From Epiperipatus broadwayi (Eukaryota; Onychophora; Udeonychophora; Euonychophora; Peripatidae): a stretch of 64,000 nt of DNA. Both the position numbers and the translations under genes were made by a program. The stretch covers positions 248,001 through 312,000 of the forward strand of contig JAQFVV010006475.1 of assembly GCA_028023455.1 (NCBI GenBank), given 5' to 3'. Within the stretch, counting starts at the first letter, position 1; each line of letters starts with the position of its first letter. Below the pieces are notes generated by a model that saw only the letters and a program-made list of their open reading frames with translations, was not told the DNA's origin and ran no database searches. Shown in pieces: positions 36,501 to 48,560 of the stretch.

Positions 36501-39500
36501 ACTTAAGACCAAATTAAAAAAAAATGTTACCATTTGGTTTCTCGTTATGGTTAACTTATTACAAATATATTTACTTATTTTATTAGCAAAATATTTCATC
36601 CTTAATATTATTAAAACTAGCTTATTTTAAAACATTCATAGGAAAACATTCCACAGAAAAAACAAAATTAACTTTATAATGAGTATGGATTTCTCAAAAT
36701 ATTAAAAAAAATTTTATCTTGCAAAGTCAAAGATGTTACATAAAATATTCATCCAAAATTCAGTACTAGATTTTAGTGTTTTATCACACGATGTTTACTA
36801 ATCATAATATATTCTTATTTAGCCTTACTTTAGTATGATATAAGTGTAATAATCAATATATTCCTGTTATTCAATAAACAAAAAAAATATACTATGCATA
36901 TTCCCTACATTTATTGTATATCATTGTATTTTAAAAATATGCAATACTTATTTTTCTCTTAAAAATAATAATAAAGCATTTAAAAAAATAATTAACATTT
37001 TAAAGAAAATATCTTGTTTAGATACTCTATTCCAAAATTTATATTTCATTTCCGAAATAAATTCAAAAATATATTCTATGATTCTTTCCTTTCCTTTAGG
37101 ATTCATTGGACCTTCAATTTTAAGTTATAAAATTCTATTCCTTCTAAGCAAATAAACCAATCTTATACAAAACGATAGCATAACCTAAGTTCTAAATTAT
37201 TTACCATTTCTTTTCAAAATATCTTACTAAACGATACAGTTACATGAAATAAAGATAGTGAAACAGATGTATAGGATTTAAGGAAGAAAGCTAGAGTATC
37301 ACTCATAACATATCTCAAAAAAAAAAACATGGCACAGTGCATTACAAGAAAGAGGTATGACCTTTACTTGTCTAATAACCTCTAATACATGAACGATGTT
37401 AAAGCTATTTATTCAGCTTTATTAGAACATCAAATATTTAAAGAAATATAAAACACTGTCCAAATAAAATGTGTACCAGACATAGGGCTTTGTTAACTAT
37501 GCTGATATCCACATAAAGACGTAAGTATTATTTCTATTCCTTATATCCTATTCTTAAAAAACATCATCTTGGTTTCCTGTTCTCTAAGTACTTCCAAGCC
37601 ACTATCTCAATATTATTTCTCCAGATTTTCCACATCTTACATCGATAAATAACTATCTGCTTTTACAAACAATAAATAAAATTCACTAATAATTTTAAAA
37701 CAATCTAGCTGTTCCATAAGAAAAGTCTGTCCACTTCATCATTCTGTATGCTTAATCATATATAATCTAATCAGACAATATTTGAATATCCTAACATGAA
37801 AATTTTGAAAGAATCACATAACTATTTGTTATTATGTTGGATTATATCACTAATATAAAAAAAATCGTCGTATGCATATTTTCAAATCAATCCTATCTTA
37901 TGTTTTTTAAAATGTTGTATGAAAATGTGTTACATATAATTAAAACTTTTACACTTCATTCTTACTATCCATAGATGATCTAAAGAAAACAAAATATAAA
38001 TTATAAATTATTAATAGTCATTATTATTCCCAAAATAACCTTTATCTGGTCATCATATTCAGTAGACTTCTTCATCCACTAGATACCGATCATTGCAGAC
38101 GTAAAGAAATATACATTCATACACTTTATTTTAAAATATATTCTTATCTAAATTATTAGATTATTCCATTATAAAATTTTATATTGTCAACAAATTAATG
38201 TTTTATGTTTTCCTAATCTTGTAAAAAAAAATTTAGATTTAAACTAGGTTAATAAAATAAAAGGAATCAAAACTATAATTACATATTTTCTTGACAATAG
38301 TTCCTGATAAGTCCAAAATGTTTACCATTTTCTCTAGAGTTTCCTAAATGTTCTCCTTAAAGCGCGTTAAAGTTTAAAAATAAAAAATAATTATTAATCC
38401 ATTTAGTAAAATTTATAGAAAACAATCCTTGGTTTTAGTATTTAGGACGATAATTATTAAATCATAATATTAATTAATCCTGTGAAGCTTCTTAATATTC
38501 TCTGCCAATATTTTCTGCGGCATATCCGATGCATCACTCCATCTAGCTTAACTTTAAAAATATTTGGTAAACTTTTTTACAATATTACCATGGATCCATT
38601 TTTTATTCAACTATGTGTTCACTTTTTTTTATATAAGTTTCCTTCTTAATACATTTAAACTTTTGTTTGATATTTTTTTATATATCACCTTTTTAAAAAA
38701 ACTTCAAGTACTTTTAAACAAATGTTTTCTAAATACATTTTAAACAATTCTAAGACTGGAGGTTTTAATATCAAAAACGCTTCAGTAACATATTATCCTG
38801 GGTTCTTTCTTTAACTCTTGAAAATATTTTTTTTTTAAATGTTACCTTCAGAAAAGATATAACATTTTACTCCTTTTGATATAATATTATATAAAATGAT
38901 TCATAAGATATAATTGTCTTATTACTATTTTAAAACCTCCTGGATAAAGCTTATAAATAATGCATCACAAATCCTTTTTTAGACAGCATATAGTTTTCCA
39001 TTTAAGCTTCCAGCACAATGTCCGTATTGTTCTTTTATGAGTTAGAACAGTCCTCCGGTTAAGCATAAATAAAGCTGTATCAAAATATTCCAAAAACATT
39101 TTTATATTATTAGAATTTATATCCATTTCATTCCACAGTATATCCATCTTTTCATTGTGAAGTTTAGGTCAAATTTCAGATAAAATAATCCTGGCAAGTA
39201 ACTTTTAAAAATTAGAAAATCATTTTCAGGAAGTTTCCAAATATATTTTATTTTAAACTCTTTTTTGCAAAATACTTCTTAAAAATTATCAATTGGTTTC
39301 TGCAAATAAAACTATAAGAAAGTATTAAAAATTGACTAAAATTAAAATTTTAAAGTACTATATTTTGATAGCTACTAATATACCTTACTCTGGTTTCAAT
39401 ACATTTTTAATCTCCTCTGATACCCCCTGTGCAATTCATATTTATAGTCTGTAAGAATACTTCATTTGATTGGTTGATTCTTACTTTTAGCTTGAGAACA

Positions 39501-40719
39501 AATTTACATATTTTCAATTTTTTACAGAATTGAATTTCAAAATTACAAATTATGACGTAATTACTTAAAATATTATTTAAAATACTACTTTTAAATCAAT
39601 TATTACTTTATCAAAATTATTTAAACATTTAAAATAACTTTTTAAATAACCTTAATAACTTATTCCATCTTTAATATTCAATTTATCTATTTTTATTTAA
39701 CAAAATATTTTATTTTTTTATTAACTGTATTCATCTTCATTACATTATTTAAAACATGTTATACGATAGTTAACTTAATATTTATTATTATTTGCTTTTA
39801 TGATAGGCAATAATTCCATCCAATTCTATAATGCAATCTTTTAAAATATTTTAAACTTTGTTATTAATTCAAACAAGCAGTGTGTGTGAAAGTATGCAGT
39901 ATACAAGTCACATGATTAATAACTTTGACAGACGATTTTTTAATCTATTTCTCTGCCTAGACTAATAAAATTGATACACTTATTATATTAAATAAAATAA
40001 TTATAAAAATTTGGAAAAATAATTTAAAAATATAGAATTAAATACAATTTTCACCATCATAAAGTTTATTTTTAAAATATATTATATTAATTTTGATTAT
40101 TAAACATAGTTTATAAATTTAAATACTGTATAACATTTATTTATCTATACGTTTAAGACTATTAAAATTGAGCTTATTAAACATACTTTTAAATATTTAT
40201 AGCTGAGTTATTTATTATGGCCAGCTTTTACAACCATATGAAATAATATCTTTAACTTTACTTAACTATTTTTAAATGATTCGCTATAATTTTATATACT
40301 ACTTATTTTCTTTAGCTTCAAATTGTACTTTTATATTATAATTGACAAACCATAATTAACATATTAAAATAACATATTCTAAAATTTAAAATTTTTAGTA
40401 ATTGACTGAGATGGACTATTACTGACCTATAGAAAAGGGCACAATATATATATTGATAAGATGTTCTCCTTTATCAGAGCCAGGAATCTCTCAGCCATTA
40501 TGCCAAGAGAAACCTGTTAGCCACTTTATCTCCCCTTTCCATTCCCCATCCTAAATTTTTCCCATATTCTTTTCTATCCTGCTCCATCCCATTTCTACAT
40601 TATTTTTGTCCATTCTATGGCCTTTATATCTAAATTCCTCTTTTTCTAAATCAGCATAGAAAACAAGAACCTATTTTCTGTGCAATCACTTTGTTTATAT
40701 TCTCGCACAACTTCATTAT

Positions 40720-42400
40720 TTGTACCCTTTCTGTTTGTAAGCATTTACATTCAATTAACAGATGCCTAACATTTTCCATGATTCCTTACATAACTTGTGG
40801 TCTAAATCACCCACATTTTTTCATTTATGTGTATATTTTCTTGTTGCTACTGATCCTGTTCAAGCCTTAAATAGTAAACTACTTTTCTTGCTATTACCGT
40901 AAATTAACTCACACTCAATATTCTGTTTACTTCTATATATATGTAAACTCTTTTTACTCTCCATACTATTTCTCTACCTCTCCAACTCCCCTATTTTTTA
41001 TTAATGCATATATTCTTCTATCCCATTCTTTGTCACTATAACACTCAACAATTCTCCTAACACAATCATCCCATCTTTTGTACAACTATACCGACATAAA
41101 ATCTTTATCCAAATCTTCTGCATACCATACTACCTTTCTCACATCTTGTTGCTTGTTCTTTACTCATAACCCAATTGAACACTATTTTGTCTATTTTCTT
41201 ACTATCCATAAATTACAATCTACCGAACATTTTCATTTTGCTTTATGTCTCTCTCATATAAAAACTTGACCATTCCATTTCTCTTTGAATTGCCTCTTTC
41301 CATCCAAACATCTGCATCTAATGCTTGTCTTTCTATTTCTCTTTCTACTTTTTCTAAGTAATCTAACACCCTTTGCTACCACCCAATGCATCATTAGTAT
41401 AAGTTAATCCTGCTACTGCCACTCCCTTCCATACAATTCTTGGTACATCTTATTTATTATATGAAAGCACTGTTAATTTCTTTATCAGTCCCTTTCTTTT
41501 CTTTGCTTCATTTATCTTTTTTTTTCTCATTTATCAAAGCAATTTCTCTTATTAATTAAAATGATTCCCAAATAGTTACATTTATTCACCACATTTAACT
41601 TTATACCCTCAATAAAAATTCATTCTTTTCTTTTTCTCCAGTATTGATCATCATTACTTTTGATTTTTCTTCACTAAATTTAATCCCCATTTCTTTATCC
41701 ACCCTTATACATGTCTCAGCATAACTTCCATATCTTCCCTACTTTTGTTCATAAGTATCACCAAATAGAAGACCTGATAATATATACACTCCCTTGCCAT
41801 CTATTAAAGGTATCTCTACCCCCCCATCTTAGTCTTTCTATAGCTCTCTCCAGTTCACTCAAATATAAAAATTAAATAAGTGACATAAGGCATTCTTGCC
41901 TTAGTCCCACCCCACTTTTAACTAATTGATTTTATATTTCCTAATTGATACGTATAGCAATTATTTTCATATAATTTCTTAATAAGATCCACTAAAGTTC
42001 CATTCATTTCCAAATTTACTAAACTTACCCATAATGTTTGCCTTCTTTATATAAAATATACACCATATATAACTGTTTACCTGTATTCCTATTCATATCT
42101 AAGTTGTGTGACTACAAATAAACTATCTCCTATATGCCTATCCAATCTAAAACTTCCTTGCATTTCTCCTACTATCTTATTTTTTTTCATTTATTTTTCC
42201 TCCCAGCCATCATATATGTAAAGACTTTATATAACACTGACATTACCCCTATCAGTCTATAATTGCTTAACTTTCTATGGCCCTTACCCATTCCTTTAAA
42301 TAATAGCCTTACTCTTGATTTATTCCATCTATCTGGACAATTTTCTGTGTCATTTTATTAAAACATGATAATAGATTTAATTTTGCCTTATTTCCCAAAT
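40720..42400 (-). pseudogene. LINE-A copy 4 reverse transcriptase and C-terminal region
   Basis: On the minus strand the N-terminal finger block near 42,215-42,390 reads as NCPDRWNKSRVRLLFKG then NYRLIGVMSVLYKVF, matching the P-x-x-W...RV.LL.KG...NYRPI...SVLYKIF pattern of non-LTR reverse transcriptases. The palm region (41,560-42,010) aligns with the open frame of copy 1. The region 40,720-40,870 corresponds to the CxxC...HLLxxC tail. The catalytic box is decayed. Stops and frameshifts are frequent throughout. Confidence 0.7.
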
Positions 42401-42710
42401 TTATAACCCTGCTGCCCATCCATCTAAATCTCTTCCCTTTCCTTTTTTCAATTTCTTTCCTGCCTCATTCAATTTTATTTTCTGTAAACCTAATATTTTC
42501 ATTACAATGTGCTTTTATATTTCTTATCACTCTAACTTTTACATATAACATCTTTTCTATATCTCTTGCATACTTATTTAAGATTGTTTCTAATTCTTCT
42601 CTAGAGCTACATTTTTTCCTCATCATTTAGTAATATAATTTCTCTCTCCCCTACATTCTTTTTTTAATATATTTCCAAATTTTTTTTACTCTCATCTCTT
42701 TTACTTTTAA

Positions 42711-43211
42711 GCCAATAAACATCATGTGACCACCACTTCTTATGCTTGTGTATAACTGTTTTAAAACAGGCAAAACTCACTTTACATATTGCACAAGCAT
42801 AAGAAGTGGTGGTCATGTGATATTTATTGGCTTAAAACCAATCCTGCCTAATAGGATAGTGGTGGCTATGGTTATTAAAGAACCAAAGACACCAAAATGT
42901 ATGGGTACTGAACTGAGTTCAAACCCATATGACTATATAAGCTAATGGACTTGGATTGAAAACATTAAGGTGTTTTCAGTTTAAGACTCATAGTTTTGTA
43001 GTTAAGTGGAGATAAAAGGTGGCTGCTGGAGGGTTGCATTAGATCCTAAGATCTAGGTGCAGTGCCTTCATATCCAAGGCTCCTCAGAAACTAGTCTGGG
43101 GATATTGGATGAGTATGCACTAGATGGAGATTTTATGCACAAGCCTTCTGGCATCCATTGATTACTCTAGCTTCCTGTGTGTGGCAATGCATATGGTGAG
43201 TTTTGCCTCTA
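42711..43211 (+). repeat. F2 repeat, copy c, inserted in LINE-A
   Basis: About 500 bp: a short inverted boundary (roughly 42,712-42,790 contains both orientations of ATAAGAAGTGGTGGTCA-type sequence) followed by one plus-orientation unit up to GGTGAGTTTTGCCT. ACTTTTAA at 42,703-42,710 and ACTTTTAT at 43,212-43,219 may be the target duplication (7/8). The hammerhead-like core near 43,074-43,112 has lost the 20 bases from CTGATGA through stem II, leaving CCAAGGCTCCTCA joined directly to GAAACTAGTC and TGGGGATATTGG. The 67-codon frame at 42,742-42,945 is not a recognisable protein. Confidence 0.8.
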
Positions 43212-43439
43212 ACTTTTATGAATATCCCCCAATAATTTACTATTTAATATCATTCTCTCTATGTAATTATCTATTTTAGCCAACTTTCTTTTTTAAAATA
43301 CTTGTACCACTTAATATTAACATCTTTTTCACTTTCTTTGTTTTTAATAGCACATTTATATTCTCTGCAAGCTTTTTTCCTCTTTTTTACAATTTATTTA
43401 ATTCTCACTTTTCTATGACTTTTTTTATTCTGAATATTC

Positions 43440-43900
43440 TAATCTAAAAGCCTATTTGCCACTTCTTCTACTTCATCACACCAGTCCTTATAGTCATTCC
43501 CAACAAGTCTTCCATGATTTCTTCTACTTTTATTTTAGATTCTTCTAACTTATTCTTATCATTCATTCTCCATCCACATCTTTCACTATCCTTTTTATTT
43601 TTATTTCTGTTTTCCACCACATTACTAATCATTTCTATTATAAAGAAATTATGATCACTATTACATATTCTCTTCATTATAAAATATTTTAATTTTCCGT
43701 ATTTTATTCATTGCCTTTTTATCTACTAATACATAATCGATTGTGTGTAATTAGCTTGTTTATGATTAGTTTTACAGATCCATTCCTTCTCCACATGTAC
43801 ATTTATATCTAAATCAGCTACCCTTTGTTTACTTCTTGCATCTCATCCATTTTTAACTTTCTTTTTGATAATACTGTAAGTTAAAATCCTACACCCTTTA
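43440..43900 (-). pseudogene. LINE-A copy 4 endonuclease remains
   Basis: The minus strand reads HTIDYVLVDKKAMNK (near 43,730) and then, in another frame, ICNSDHNFFIIEM (start of the 43,468-43,677 frame): the C-terminal I-D-Y-V and S-D-H blocks of the LINE apurinic-type endonuclease, spaced as usual. An ILTYSI-like piece near 43,890 could be the first strand of the domain. If so, most of the middle of the domain has been deleted. Confidence 0.6.
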
Positions 43901-43929
43901 TAAGTATCCCAAACTATAATATTTTTCAT

Positions 43930-44380
43930 AAATCAAACATCCTAATGTTTCACTTCCTTGTTTTGCGAAATGGAATTTATCTTTACTATATAACTCCCTC
44001 TTACTAATAAAAAAACTCCCACATATCCACAAATGTAACATTATTTCTCTCATGCAATTTTTTCAATCTCTCATTTATAAAACATGCCCTATCTAACATA
44101 AACCTATTGTCAACTCTTCTTGATAGTAATCCAACTATTCCTACCCTTCCTTTAATCTTATTGAAATTACTAGTCAATTATTTGTACTCACCCATTATTT
44201 TCTCCGATGGATCTGACAAATGATTTGTCCATATTATAACATAAACATCTCTACTCCCTTCTTTCTTTACCTTATCTGTAACATCCCTAATTCTAGTTTC
44301 AGGCAAACATACTCTTATATATCTTTTCTATTTTTCCTTGCATTTACATTTCCACATCCTCTAATTAGTGAGGCCTCTAT
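43930..44380 (-). pseudogene. SGNH (GDSL-type esterase-like) hydrolase domain of LINE-A
   Basis: On the minus strand, blocks of the SGNH fold appear in order. EASLIRGCGNVNARKN (44,358-44,374 and on) is block I, with the Ser of GDS-L preserved but Gly-Asp lost. RVCLPETRIRDVTDKV corresponds to the oxyanion-Gly block, with Glu for Gly. VIIWTNHLSDP corresponds to GTNDL, with the Asn kept. GLLSRRVDN, INERLKKLHERNN, VTFVDMWEFF, and SKDKFHFAKQGSETLG (43,941-43,988) is the D-x-x-H block with both Asp and His present. One frameshift separates block I from the rest. Esterase-like domains are known in ORF1 of CR1-like LINEs, where they are proposed to act on membranes or lipids. Here the domain is a decayed relic. 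Confidence 0.75.
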
Positions 44381-44683
44381 CAGGACTCAATTTACTTTCC
44401 CTACTTCATTTGTAACATTCTCTTCTACTTTCTGGACTTTCTTATTTACTTATTCTCTTCATTAATTACTTGATCTGCTCACAATGCATGACTAATGCTT
44501 TTAATTTTACTTCTACATCCTTTACCTCTTCCTCTATCTTATTTAACTATCTCCATTGCACTACTTATTTTGTCACGCATATCTTTTGTCACTCCATTAA
44601 ATATATACTCTCTTCTATCTTCTTTAACTACATTTTTCTCCATTTCTCCTGATTTTTTTCTTTAAAGTATCTAAACTTAGAAA

Positions 44684-45273
44684 TCATTTATTCATCTCTT
44701 TTATCACATTTATACATGTTTTACTCAACCATACATCTTTTACATTCTTCCTAGTCTTATTTAAGCATTTCAAATAGAAAACCATATCACATATGGTAGA
44801 TTTTACCAAAGCATGCCTAATTTCCTTCTGACCATCATATATATATATATATATAATGTGGGATACAAATACAATCCACATTTTCTTATTTTTCAATTCC
44901 CTACTCTATATCTAAATTTATGATTTTTCTACTACTCTTCAACCCTCTTTATTTAAAAGAAAAATTTTTTTTGTTTTAAATGGCAACTGATAAACATATG
45001 CTCTTTAACCTTACACCCGAAACATTATCTTCTTTCTCAAATAGATCACTCTCTTAAATTGAATTTTTTTTAATAGCAAATATATTAAAAAACAAATAAT
45101 CTTACATATGACAATTTTAAAGCCTCCTTGCAATAAACACATACAAAAAAATTTTCTTTCCTTTTATATTTAAAGTGGCATACCAAATCTCTTTCCAATG
45201 GCTGCAATATTTGTCTCAATCTTTTCCAAATACAATTAAATCTATCTCTCTGCACTCCACTTTCCTCATCCAC
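44684..45273 (-). pseudogene. LINE-A copy 4 upstream ORF1 pieces
   Basis: Two short minus-strand frames (45,085-45,273 and 44,684-44,896) lie upstream of the SGNH domain in the same orientation. The first contains FVCVYCKEA, possibly part of a zinc-binding segment; the second has no recognisable motif and includes a TA microsatellite at 44,837-44,853. They are probably N-terminal ORF1 sequence, but I cannot align them to a known domain. Confidence 0.4.
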
Positions 45274-45359
45274 TCGTTAAGCAATTATTCTCCAGCAACA
45301 GAAATTTTTCACAAAAGTAGTTACTTTGAATAATCATTAATTTTCAAATGTTTATAAAT

Positions 45360-45690
45360 TTCCATTCTTGGTATTTAAATTTCTATCCCAACACTGGTTT
45401 CTGTATTTTGCCTTTATCAATTAGGTTTCTATCTCAAGATTGAAAGAAATGGAGATATATTCTTTTAATTTCGTTTTCACTTGTTAAACCAGAAACTTGA
45501 AATTTAAATCAGTCTAAGATTTTGAACAAAAATCATTGTGGATCACTGATAAAGGCAAAGTCGCAATTGGTTTGAGATAGTAAATTTATATGCATCACAT
45601 AACTGATTTCCCATATTTCTATACTAGATAGCATTAGAGTGGAGAGCTATTTTTGTCTTATCATATTTAAGCTGGGGAGTTTGGTAATTT
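45360..45690. repeat. F3 repeat, inverted pair
   Basis: A minus-orientation block near 45,395-45,432 and a plus-orientation block near 45,545-45,585 both carry the (C/T)TGATAA-AGGCAAA... hammerhead-like core with a following TTGGGATAG/TTGAGATAG. The minus copy retains GAAACCAGT where F2 has GAAACTAGT. The head-to-head layout is like F2. It lies between the 5' end of LINE-A copy 4 and the 3' end of LINE-C. Confidence 0.5.
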
Positions 45691-46269
45691 GTTACTATAT
45701 ATCATCACCATCAATAGTATTCTGTCTCATGGATAGATCCAGAGAGCAATAATATCACCAATTCATTCATTCCCTGATTATTCCATTCACTGTCCAGCTC
45801 TTCAATTCCACATAACTCTTCCCATCTCTTAAATATTTTCTGTTCTTGTTTCCAGTCACCATTCCTCCCAAAACATCTTTCATTAAACTATACTTAATAT
45901 ATATCTGATCCAGTTTCTCTTTCTTTCTTTAATTTTCTCAATTAGTCTTCTTTTTTCATTTACTCTTTTCAAAACTAATTTGTTATTTTATTTATCAAAG
46001 TGACTTTTCCCATTCTGCTCTATGACCTCATCTCAAAGGCATCCAATTTGGTCCTAATTTTATCAGCGTGTCCATGTTTCACAATACTATAATAGTACAC
46101 TCCATACATAGCAGTTTAAACTTTTCTTTAATTATCTATTCAAAGGGCCACTAAATATTTTCTTAGTAAATGCTTTCTTTGCCAATGCTTTTCTATTAAC
46201 TTTGTCACTTCTTTCATCCCTTACTTGCTTAACTATATTTCATGAATTTTAATCTCATCTTTTTACATT

Positions 46270-46900
46270 CCTTCCTATTCCATAAACACTTAGTCTTCTC
46301 AACATTAATTTTCATTCCATATTTCATACATTCTTCCTCCAATTTATTCAACATGAGGTGAAGACAGTTTTCATCTTCAGCTGTAAGAGTCATATCATCT
46401 GTAAATCATATATTTTATTATTTTTCCTCCAGTATTTGCTCCTCCAGTCTAAATAATTATTTAACATGTTGCATTCTTGCCTCACTTCATCAGTATATTT
46501 ATTCTTCAATCTAATTCTAATTCTTTTCCCAGAGTACATTCCAAATTAATCTTCTCTCTTTCCAAAATACTCTTATTTTTGAAGGTGATCATAAGTTTAT
46601 TCAAGTATGCTTTTTCAAAATCCACAAAACATATACCAATTCCTTTATCTTTTTAAATATATCTCTGCATTTGTTCTTACAACACCAATAACATCTCTTG
46701 TACTTTTCCCTCTCTGAAAACTAAACTGTTCTTCAACATAATATTTTACCTTTCCATAAATTCTCTGAGTTAAATTTATCAATAAAACTTTATAAGCATA
46801 AGATAAACTTATTGTCCTGCACTCTTCACATCTAACAGCTTTCTTCTTTTCAACAATTGGAATTATTATTTCTCAAAAATCTTCAGACCAAACTCCACTA
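46270..46900 (-). pseudogene. LINE-C reverse transcriptase
   Basis: The minus strand reads CRTISLSYAYKVLL (finger block), QFSFQRGKSTRDVI (the QxGFRxGxST block) and, in another frame, EDENCLHLMLNKLEEECMK followed by GMKINVEKTKCLWN, which is the segment just after the catalytic YADD box in RTE-like polymerases. The catalytic box itself is broken (an LQMI* remnant near 46,400). It would synthesise cDNA for LINE insertion; it is inactive here. Confidence 0.75.
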
Positions 46901-48290
46901 TTCTACAGTATATTAAATCACAAACTCAAACTATTTCATTCATAATAATTTCTCCCATTTTTTTCAAAAATTCTGTAGTTATTGTATCAAATGCAACAGC
47001 TTTACCATTAATATCTTTATTATTACCTGAAAATCATCTTCATTTTCAAGTTCATAATTAATTGAATTTTTTTTTTTTGTAAATAGATGTTGAAGATATT
47101 TTTTCCATGAATTTTTTTTTTTTTGTAAATAGATATTGAAGCTATTTCCATCTTCTCAATATGTCGTCACTATCAGTTAATCTCTTTCCATTCTTATCAG
47201 CTATTTCACTTATTATCCATTTCTTTTTTCCCCAAGTGACATTTTTAATCCTATCAAATACCCTATTATTTCTTTTTACCTGAGGAAGCACATTTATCTC
47301 TTTACATTTTTGTTCCAATTTTTTTTTGCTAAATCTGTTTCTATTTATTACTCATTATTATTTTTTTATATGCACTTTACCCTTTTTCAAAATTGACATT
47401 TTGCATTCTTCTCTGTACTTGCATTTTTTCTAATATACCTTCCATTATCCAAGGTCATTTAGCTTTTTTTAATCAAATAATTCATATTTCATTTTTTGCT
47501 GATTTTAATAATATTGATTTAATCCTATCTTTATCAGTCATTTTTATATATTTTCATATATTAAACCAAATTTCATTTCTTCATTTCTCTCAATTTATCA
47601 ATAGTCCATCTTACATATACTTCCCCTCTTTTTTTTTAACTCGACTTTAATTTAGTCATAACCAAATTATGTGATTTCATATCAGCACCAGGCAAAGCAT
47701 GCAAACTGTTAATGGCATTTTTGTATCTATTTTGAATCAGTGTATAATCATTTTGATAATGTTCTCTATCATCTGGAGCTTTCCATATATACAATCTTCT
47801 TATATGATTTTTGAAGCTAATGTTTGCAATTACAAACCCATTCTCACAAAATTGTACAAGCTGGGTACCTGTTTCATTTCATTTTCCAGTACTATAATTT
47901 TCAACAATTTTTCCAGCCTTACCTTTCCACAACAAAATTCCAATTATCCCAATAGCAATATACATGCATTTTCCCCCTGCATGTTGAATAATTTCCTTTA
48001 TTTATTCTATTTCTTATCAATTTCAACATCATATCTGATAGTCGGCATATAAACTTGTACAAGTACCAAATCCCCAGAACTTGCCATTATTATCATCATT
48101 ATCAGTCTATCATCAATATAATTATTTTTGCCATAATATTCCACATTTTCTATCTGTCAAGAATGTCATCTCCATTAACTGTTTTATCACTACCAAAATA
48201 AAATAATTTAATATCTCCATTACTTACTTCTCCACATCACTCCCCACTCACTTCACTTAATTTTATAACATTGATATTATTTATACTCAT

Positions 48291-48447
48291 TTCCCTTTTC
48301 AAATGTTTTAATTTTCAATGATCTAACATTACACGTATCAACTCTCAATATGTCTTCTCTCAATGAATGAACTTGACGAGGATTTTGCAGGTTTACAACC
48401 TGAGTAGCTTTCATGTTTACTTCTTCTGGGAAAGACACTAAAGCCAT
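48291..48447 (-). pseudogene. LINE-C ORF start and endonuclease N-terminus
   Basis: From ATG at 48,447 the minus strand runs open for about 50 codons: MALVSFPEEV... then ILRVDTCNVRSLKIKTF, the N-terminal strand of the endonuclease (usually I.TWNVRSL, with the catalytic Asn kept). It is then interrupted by a stop. The upstream leader to about 48,460 seems to be the 5' end of the element, close to the hAT element that starts at 48,561. Confidence 0.7.
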
Positions 48448-48560
48448 TTTTAGTTAAGATCTCAATACCATACCTAATAACTATTGTAGATATACTTATA
48501 ATAAGACAAGGGAATTATAAGGCAAAGTGGTTTCTTCATAATTGACTTAATGCGCTATCC

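Larger units (their letters stand above)
31380..40455. other. Nine-kb gene desert with a few short repeats
   Basis: 31,390-31,850 is less AT-rich and has 'ttgtaaccatc' twice, but no frame. The rest to 40,455 is highly AT-rich. ATAAACTTTGTTAAAG read on the minus strand near 36,370 resembles an LTR or transcript 3' end. Open frames (33,402-33,653, 34,075-34,323, 34,272-34,565, 36,418-36,630, 38,965-39,147 and others) are short, rich in I/F/Y/N/K codons, and show no recognisable domain. I see no supportable gene. Confidence 0.45.
40456..45295 (-). mobile_element. LINE-A copy 4, near full length, interrupted by F2c
   Basis: The longest LINE-A copy, on the minus strand. From the 5' end (about 45,295) it has remains of ORF1 with an SGNH hydrolase domain, endonuclease remains, the F2c insert (42,711-43,211), reverse transcriptase, Cys/His tail and a 3' UTR whose end (40,456) matches the other copies (CAGGAATCTCTCAGCCA...AGAGAAACCTGTTAGCC). 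Many frameshifts and stops make it dead. Plus-strand frames in this interval (e.g. 41,078-41,269, 44,220-44,465, 44,470-44,652) are shadows. The SGNH-endonuclease-RT order is a known CR1/L2-group architecture, but I do not assign the clade from this sequence alone. Confidence 0.8.
45700..48460 (-). mobile_element. LINE-C, RTE-like retrotransposon, near full length
   Basis: A minus-strand element, with endonuclease at 47,900-48,447, a linker and reverse transcriptase at about 46,270-46,900, and a C-terminal part with LLYYCETW-like and AFEM...RMGKV-like blocks down to about 45,950. These are the order and motifs of RTE/BovB-type LINEs. It carries many stops. A 45-bp tandem duplication (GAATTTTTTTTTTTTGTAAA units at 47,064 and 47,109) lies in the middle. 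The plus-strand frames at 47,393-47,650 and 47,699-48,052 are antisense shadows. Confidence 0.75.

Noticed and set aside
47393-48052. Two plus-strand open frames of 85 and 117 codons
   Set aside because: They are antisense to the LINE-C endonuclease and linker and show no independent motif.
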